A stretch of DNA of 64,000 bases from Argopecten irradians (lineage: Eukaryota; Mollusca; Bivalvia; Pectinida; Pectinidae), in contig NC_091138.1 in the NCBI RefSeq assembly GCF_041381155.1, positions 34,837,604 through 34,901,603 on the forward strand, written 5' to 3'. The position numbers and the translations under genes were made by a program. Position 1 is the first letter of the stretch; every line of letters starts with the position of its first letter. Below are positions 53,001 to 62,000 of the stretch, one piece after another. The notes beneath the pieces are model-generated. The model did not search any database. It was given only the letters and a program-made list of their open reading frames with translations, and had not been told where the DNA came from.

Positions 53001-56000
53001 AACAACAAGATTAAGAGAAAATTTGTTTCACTTATAGGAGAAACACACTGGAATGTGGTACAATTTCAGCTAAATAATACTTCCTGACTATTTTGATCAG
53101 ATTTTTAAATGAAATGTAATACATGTATATTTCTACCAATTAATGTACATGTATCTGAAAAATTTCCAATTGAAGTTTTGAAAATCCTGCTTGTATATCT
53201 GTATACAGAGGATACACCTTTATACAGGTGTATATTGGAGTTTCGGAGTATTTCCTAGGCTCGTATAGGATTCACTACAGGAATGAGGCAATCTAATTAA
53301 AATAAGACTTATAATTCCGCTCCACTATGATGCTCTATGTTATGCTTCCAAACAAGATCTAACACCACTCTGTTCGGAGTCATCTCAGCATGACCCCTAT
53401 GGTTAGCATAAGTGTAAATGGCTAACGGTACATCCAGAGATGTTCTGATTCTAGGCTAGAGGTCATTATGAGGTGCCCCCAAACAGAGTGTTGTTAGAAC
53501 TTGTATTGGAGCGTAACAAAGAGCATCGTAGTAGAACGGAATTACAAGTCTAATTTTCATTAGATTGGGAAAGGGGATCACACCAGGGGGATGTCTTACC
53601 TCCGAAATCTAGTATAGGTCCATATATAATGGGGCCATATACACCATCATCTCAAAATGAAAAGTTCACAATTATATACACTGACCACAGATAGTAAAAA
53701 AAAGTCAATAAAAATATTTAAAAAATAAATTTATACAATTTAGTCATGTCTCCATGTTTATACCTATTAAAAAATGACTCAGGTCTAATTTAAATCAAAA
53801 CTCTATTTTTTTTTTCAAAAAGAATCCTGAAATCTGAATGATGTGTCCAAATACACCAATATTCATCTTGAACATTTTATTTTGTTGTATTTTCACAAAT
53901 TGACTTTATTTTTGGCAGCAATGTTGAAATATTTTATTCTAAATAAAGATAACCATATTTGAATAACTGAAAAATTTAAATTCTATTCAGTCCACAAATA
54001 CATTTTCCAAATAAATTGGAGACATAACTAATTGTCGATACATAGCTAGGATAAATGACAACATAAAACGTAAAATTTTACAGAAAAATTGGAAAATGAA
54101 TGATAATCAAAATAATTCATTACACGACACTGATAGAAATATAATCGTATATAAATTAACCTCTTTCTGAAGCGGCTGTGGCAGCAAATGCCATATCTTC
54201 ACGTCTCTCTATACCTGGAAACATTTATAGACTTATTTTAAAAATATGTCTCACTACTGCAAATTTACTAGTGACTTCATACTGAAAAATTATCCCTATA
54301 AATTTCTAACCATAATAGGTATTTGAACATCATAATCAATGAAAGCACATGCATTTTTCATTAATGCCAAGATTTGTGGTTGTAAAAATCATCAAATTAG
54401 GTTTCCTCTCTATCTTCCTTTTCCTATAGCCTTTCCAACAAAAGTGTAATTCCCCGAAAAAAAATCTAATAGTATTGCGTGCTGTATCCCAATGTACTCT
54501 AACTAATGAAAGAGACCGATAGTCCCTAGCTAGATCAAACTAGTCTCAAACCCTGCAATATAAAAATCAATGAGGAGATATTTTATTGGGAGGCCTTCCA
54601 TACCAAATTAGACTCATATAAAACTATTGCATACACTTTTGTGATGGGAGATTCGCCAGTGAATATTTCAAACCGAATCTGACATTTTCTTAATGTTCAC
54701 CGTATGCTAACATTCTAGGCTCTAGTAAACTTTAATCAATAAAACACTTTCAAGCTTTTATGCTTTAAAAGGAAGATAAAATTTGACTGCTGACCCAAAT
54801 GAAATCTGAAAATTATTTTTTTCAAGAACGCTACGCGCAGTTGAATGAAATCTTGTGTACATAAACAGAGCGAAGGGATATACATGTGGTATGACTCAAA
54901 AGACTGTTTATGAAATTCTATTAACTTCAGAGTCAAAAAAAACACATTTCATCTGAATACTGTATTACTATAACACTTCACATCATGACTTCTTATATAT
55001 ACAGTACAGTATCTACATTTTGTATTTATATGCTACTGGCCCACAAACATAACTTGGATGTGGGATGAGATAGTCTCAGGCTGACCTTCGACTGTAATGT
55101 ATCAAAAGAGTCATGCTCAGGGCAAACTTCAAACAGGCCTTTTGACCGATAAAAACAACCTTTGGTCATCAAGTATACCCTATGAGGGTACTTAAATGCT
55201 TTAGTACATTAGTGGATTTAACAACTGCCCAAGTACTCCCAAATAATCAGTATACAGGTTCTTCTATACTGTTACTAAAGCCCAGTCTATAGCTGAATGT
55301 TCATCCCACCTATTCACAACCAGATCAAGAGACATTTTGTCCCAGTTAAATGCCTTAAAAGTTCTTCTTCTAATGGTTGTATTTTTTAGATACTACGTAT
55401 TTCCATGTTATGACACATCTTTCCGAAGAAAAATAGCATTAGGAAAAGTGTGCTCATCTTTAAATGTTATTAATTTTGTAAACTACAGAAAATTGCATTA
55501 ATATCGGTTATCGGTACCTTGATTACCAAACAAAATATGGCATGTTTAAACTAAACAATAATTGACTTAATTAATTAAACAATCTACATGTATTATTGCG
55601 TAATGTAATATATTTGCAAACACAAACTTTCATAAAAAATTGACAATGTTCAAGTTTGGAATTGCAGGACTATCAATGTACTTAAAATAATCAAAACCTT
55701 TGAAAGGTCAGCAAAATGATATCCAAAACCATTAAGTAAGTTCTTAAACACCACATACATACATACATACACAACCTGAGAGAAAAGCTCCTAATACATC
55801 TACAGCAATTCTTGTTGAGACAAACTACTTCCACCGTCTATATAGATTAAGTTGTTTGGCTTAATTAACACATAGAATCCAGTTTAGCATTCCTAATCTC
55901 ATTCCGCACAGAAATTCAGTGATCTGGTGAACAAACAGTACTGGAGACACTGTCAAACAGACTTCTCAACCCTATTTCTAAAGATAAAGGTATTCCCAAG

Positions 56001-59000
56001 CAGAATTTTGTAGAAAAAACACCAGACTTTAAAAAAAACAAAATTCCCTAGCACATGTTTCTGAAGCATGTGTTCCAAAACAAGGTACAATCCCTTCGCA
56101 ATTCAGAAGTCAGGAACAGAAGAATGCTTTAGAGCTGTATAATTAACACAATACTGCTGCCACTGTATCGATATGAATGGCACCACATTTACGACATTTG
56201 TGGCCATAGCTAACCCTCTGACCAAACAACAGTGTCATTGAAAGCACAGCTGGCTGACTAACCATGGCCTAATCAAGTAACAAGACACACTATTGATTGT
56301 GGGCATTGATCTCGAGAGCGGTGAAATCGGTGAAATCGTGTGGCCTTAGAACGTAATGTCTCTTGAGCAGCGAGATGATGTGGCCTTAGAGGGTATGAGC
56401 CACTAGTGTTTCCCCAGATCTGGGTAGTCAAGTGAATGGCATTGGAGCTTGGTGGGGGCAGTACCAAACAACATTCACCGACAAATTTGAGTTAATCTCC
56501 AGGAAATGTTGATAGGAGTCCGGAAGACTCATTGATTCGATCAGGATAATCAGAGACCTGACAGTGTCTTTTTAGACAATCCTTAAACAGCAAACAATCT
56601 CAACTTTCCTCTGTTCTAGTGTATGAGCTAATGGGTTTGGATTGGTGTGATTGATTTAACACTACACTAACAACCAGAGCCATGGACATGTCAGATTAAA
56701 ATGGTGGAGGAAAGTGAGAGTACCCAGAGAAAAACCACCAACCAGTGGTCAGTACATGGCAACTGCCCTACATGGCTGCCTTCGACTGGCAACTCTCGGG
56801 TTGACAGAGTTATTACTCAGGCAGTCAAATGCCCAGGGTTCTTACTCGAGTATGCTAAAAATAGATTTTATACGGAAGGTGAAGGTCATTTTCAGAACCC
56901 TCATACTTGGAGAGTTTGATCAGAGTTAAAATGGCAGAACAAGGCTGGCAGTTTTCATTTATTTGTAACAAACAGTACAGTGGTACTTGCTATCATGAGA
57001 GTGGAGGGCTTGTGGTAATGTGTCAAGACATCTTAACCACTTGGCTACCACAGCCGAAATAATAATATAAATGTAAATAATAATCACTAATTCAATAAAT
57101 AGTTACTCTCATTTGATTGACATTAAAGACTTTCACATTATGTTTAATCTATTTGAGTTTTTAATTTAAAATTACTTCCCATCACAGACCCTGGATATTA
57201 TAATACTATTTATTGTTTAATTAATATTTTTGTGGTAAGGTTAATAACCTATTTTTCACCAAGACAAGCCCTTATTTAGATTAGATTCACCAGTTGAATC
57301 TGAACAGATATGGGGTCACTTGGCCATGCAACTACTTTGGGTACTCAAGTCTTCTACATTATTAAGACACTTCAATATATCTCCTTTATGCAGCTCAGCA
57401 ATAGTAACTGATAGTAGTAAATACAATTTAATCTGTAACTTTTGTTAAACAAAGCTAATTTATTGATTACTTTTTAATATTACACGATCATAACTTTAAA
57501 AAAGTATCATATTTCAAGTTAATTACAAAAGCGAACTAATATATACTCTAACTGTAAAGCAATTGCATGTCATAAGATAAGCTGTAAGTTGACGAAAGCC
57601 ATTTGGAAAATTAGCAGAATCAAAACCATCAGAAAACGGATATACTCACTTTTCTCCCTCATCGTGTAATCACACTATTCTACCATATATATACCTTCCT
57701 TATACACTGGTTTTCAAATGGATTGGTTCATGCTTGGTCAGACCGAAACCGTTCAAGCCTAGCACGGACTACATCAACAATATATCATAGCACCTGTACT
57801 TGTGATGCAGCGTGATTAACCGTTTCTATGCCACAGGAGTCTATTAAATTAACTAGATCGGCACGCGTAGTGCTAGGGTCTCATGGGATTTATATGGCCA
57901 ATAGCTGATACTGCATTGCACCAGCCGCCGTGGTAACATACACAATGTGTTTTCACACCGAATTGATCAAGCTTTTCCATGAAGATGACTAACGTGTGTA
58001 TGAAATCAATGAAGGTGATGTGGCAAAGCTTTGCAATGTTTCCCGTCTAGGGACAAGACTTCCGCTCCGACACAGAAACCTCTACTGGAATTTGTTTTAA
58101 TCAATATTACCTTAATTAGTCTGATACACCGCAAGAAACCTTACTATTAATCTGCCCTAGGTATACAATTTATGAATTGAATTCAACAGAATACCTGTAG
58201 GATTGTGTGCATTGTAACGATACAATGAGTCAGGAATTGTAATAAGATACAACTGTCGAGGATTCAGATACATGGAACATTTGATAGTTTTTACATATGC
58301 CATACAGAATCATGCGAGACAACTACCAGGTACTTGTTCGAAAAATATAAAGACATCCTTGACCTTGTTTTACATATCAAAAACACTTCTTCATAAAATT
58401 CATCAGAAATATCCTACATTAACCATTTATGAATAAACACCATCTATAAGATACTAGAAAAATGACACTACAATGCTTTTAACAAATAATGGATATATAA
58501 TGTACAAAAGCATTTAAAATTGCTTTGAGAAATGTAGGCAAATCAAGCAATTCCTTAAATTGTTTCCTTAGATTTTCTCTCTTGAATGTTAACAATTAAA
58601 TATGATAAGACTCTGAATAGCTATTCATAAAGTTCAAAAGATACTAACTGTTATTCATTATAATGTGATAAAGAGTATTTACAAATCTACTTTACCGGAT
58701 AATATTTGGTATTGTAATGATGTAGATGACATAACTCATCATACAGACAAAATGTAACATATACAGATCATGCCATGCTCACAATGAGAAACTGATGAAA
58801 GCAATCTGAAAAAAATGAAAAGGGAAAAAGAAAAAGAGAAATTCTGTTTAAAATCAAACACACAAAATCCTATCTCACTCAGACCATATGAAAATATAAC
58901 TTTTTAACAGACACCAATATTTCATGACAACACACAAGACTATTAAAACCTCTAAAAAATTTTCTGATAGACTAGTAGCTTTGCTCCATCTATATTGTTT

Positions 59001-62000
59001 TTGAAAGTGTTAGAAATTAAACCCTCAAAACCTTATGCAAACAATGATTTGTGAGAGTTGTATAGGAAATACAAAGTTTGAGTGAAATATGACCTTATGT
59101 GAACATATTTACCAAGTACATGACATGCAAAAAAATAAAAACAGCTGTAACAAAATAATGACATTTGAATGGTTAAAAAATCGGATTCTGAAAAAAGGAA
59201 ACATGTACACCATATTTGTCACAACAATAGCTAGGCTTAAAGAGTGTATGTAACCATTTCCATCCTCAATATCAGCAGTGAATCTTATTGAAATTGAACT
59301 TGGTTCGATCTTTGTAAGGTAGTAAGAGAATGTTCTCTCTCACCAATAACACTCTCAAAACAATTGTTTTGGTTTTTCCCATTTTTCATCCCATTTAAGG
59401 ATTTGCCAAAATTTGGTGGAAGAAGGAAATATTGAGGGCCCCTGGGAAAAAATTTCTCCTCATTGTCATTACCTCGTATCTAAGCAGTATGGTTGTCAGA
59501 TTTGTAGCCAGAGGTGGAGGGCTAACATTATAATTTCAGGCACCTTAACCACGAGGCCACAGTCACAAAAATTATCTCGGAGTATACTGAGCAACGCAAA
59601 GTACTTAGTAACATTATCTCAGGGATCTAATGATAAAATGTGGAAATGGTTTCATGACTGAAGTTGCTGAAAATATCAAAGTAAACAAATACAAAGTACC
59701 ACAATATCAAAAGATTTTTAACAAAGACTAAACCAGTGAACACCAGTGCTACCAGAATTACTAAAGAAACTGCAAAATCAATGGGGAATTTTATGGATTT
59801 CTTTTAATTTTACATAGAAACAAGGATGAAAATATAAGATGTCTATTTCATGGCTTCTTATGTTAGGAAAACAAATGTTCAAGGTCGAATTGATATATTA
59901 TTTCATTATTCAAAATGAAAATAATACAACATTGCACTTGATATGTAAACTTGAAGAAGATGTTTTGATGAGAATAATTTCAACATGTGCTCATAGAGAG
60001 AATTCCAAATCTGATTTTGCAGTTTTAAGACCATTTCAAAATGATTACTTAAATTACAAGCCTGAATGACTGAATTGAAAGTGTAAGCTGGAAATAAAGT
60101 GTGTAAAGCTGAAAATTTTGAAGAGAAATGATGATTAGACATGAAAAAGCATAATACCTTATTCAAAACAAAATATAGAACAATTGAACAAAATATGAAG
60201 ACAACACAGACAATGAGAACTGCGTATACATACATCTAATAGGTTTGGGTGATGATGCTGGATTAAAACAAAATAAAACAGGATTAAACATTCAAAAATA
60301 AAGACATTGACATAGCAAATAATGAAAATAAACTAAAACAGGATTGGTGAGGTCATGCTGTGGTGAAAGGAATTGACCAATGAGAAACACTGTTACATGA
60401 TGTTAACTTTGGAGTTATACCTCTGTTAGTAGTAGTAGTAGTAGTTGTTTCCATGCTTGAGGATGCAGATGACATTGACCTTGAGGCTTGGTGGGAGCTG
60501 AAGGTCAGACCTGATTGGGTGGGAGTTTGGGACAGAAAGGACCGACTCATTATCGTTTCGACTGATGACGAGGACGAGAACTGGCTGCTGCTGTGCTCTG
60601 AGAACTGGTGGGTTGATTTTGAGGACTGCTGGATTGGCACAGGCTGGCTGTGCTCTATATTGGGATTATTTTTACTGTCTTCTGTAGGAGATTTCTCCTC
60701 GCTGTCTTCTTCCTCACTAGTTGGCGATTTCTTCTTCTTTTTCATAGCTTCCCATTCCGCCATTGTGAATATCTTCTTCTTTTCCTCATATGGACCAGCT
60801 GCTAAGTAGGGTTTTGATTTTTCCTCCTGTTCGAAATCCTCAATATTGGAATACTGAAAATTATCTTCAATGTGGAAACTTGTCAATTCGGAATGTAGAT
60901 TATTTTGATAGTCTATAAAGGGGCTAGCTCCTGCGCCAGTGGTTCGGTAACTATGGTAATTATCCATGATGTATTTTTTGCCTTTGTTTTCCCATGATTC
61001 ATTTGATACTTGCATTATATCTATGTTGCCTGATTCGCTACGCGAAGAACCAACAGACCTCATCGTCTCAGCAGATGACCGAGAGAAATTTGAACTGTTC
61101 ACGCTCCACATTGAGCATTCTAATCCACTATCCTTCCCGCCATAGTGCATGTCCATGGATTCGAGGGAATCTGCTGAAGTTTGCATGACATCCTCTCGTC
61201 CTGGTACAGAATCAGTTGATGTCTGCATTTCATCAATTCCTCCGAGTGAGTCAATGGATGTTTGCATGATGTCTGGTACACCATGTAAAGAATCCACAGA
61301 TGTGATAGATGTTTGCATGACATCATCAGGGAGATGAAGAGAGTCAGCTGAAGTTTGCATTATGTCATCAGGAATGAACAAGGAATCAGATTTATTGTCA
61401 GACGACTTATTGAGTTCAAGAGAGTCGCTGGAACGTTCCATAATTCCTTCTTGATCTTGAAGTGAGTCAGAGTCAAATTCTTTTGGTTTTACACCTAATT
61501 GTTCACCTAGAGAGTCTGAGGAAATTTTCATGACTCCATCTGTTTCATGGAGAGAATCTGCATCAGGCTCTTTGTGAGCGAATATTACACTTGATGTCAT
61601 GGAGGTCAACTCAGACAAATCTCCGTCAAGAGAGTCAACCTCCGCAGCCTCAATTTCATCCTCTTTAGATGTTCGTTTCTTTGTATCATCACTCAGCGAG
61701 TCCTCCAAGTCATCCCGACCATCAACCGAATCCACGTCCATGTCTTTTTTAACAGCTGTAGTTGGTGACTGCTTAGGTATGAAGGCCTGAGAGGCATTTT
61801 GCTGTGGTAAAGTACCAGATTCTAAAATGGACACAATCTTTTGTGCCTCTGCCTCTAGTTCTTGTGCCATAGCCATTTCTTGCTCAAGTCTTTCAAAATC
61901 ATTTAGTGAAGCCAATGATGAGGTTTCGCTACGACGTGTAAAACTATCTGTTGACCCTCTGCGATCATCTTGGAAATCTTTTTCCAGCCGTTCAAGTCCA

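Larger units (their letters stand above)
54215..60233 (-). other. 6 kb ankyrin-type gene intron
   Basis: The longest intron in the window, between the microexon and the 54-nt exon. It holds two - strand SINE copies (56675, 59413). No further exon with matching phase-1 ends was recognised, though short cassette exons could be missed by eye. Confidence 0.5.
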
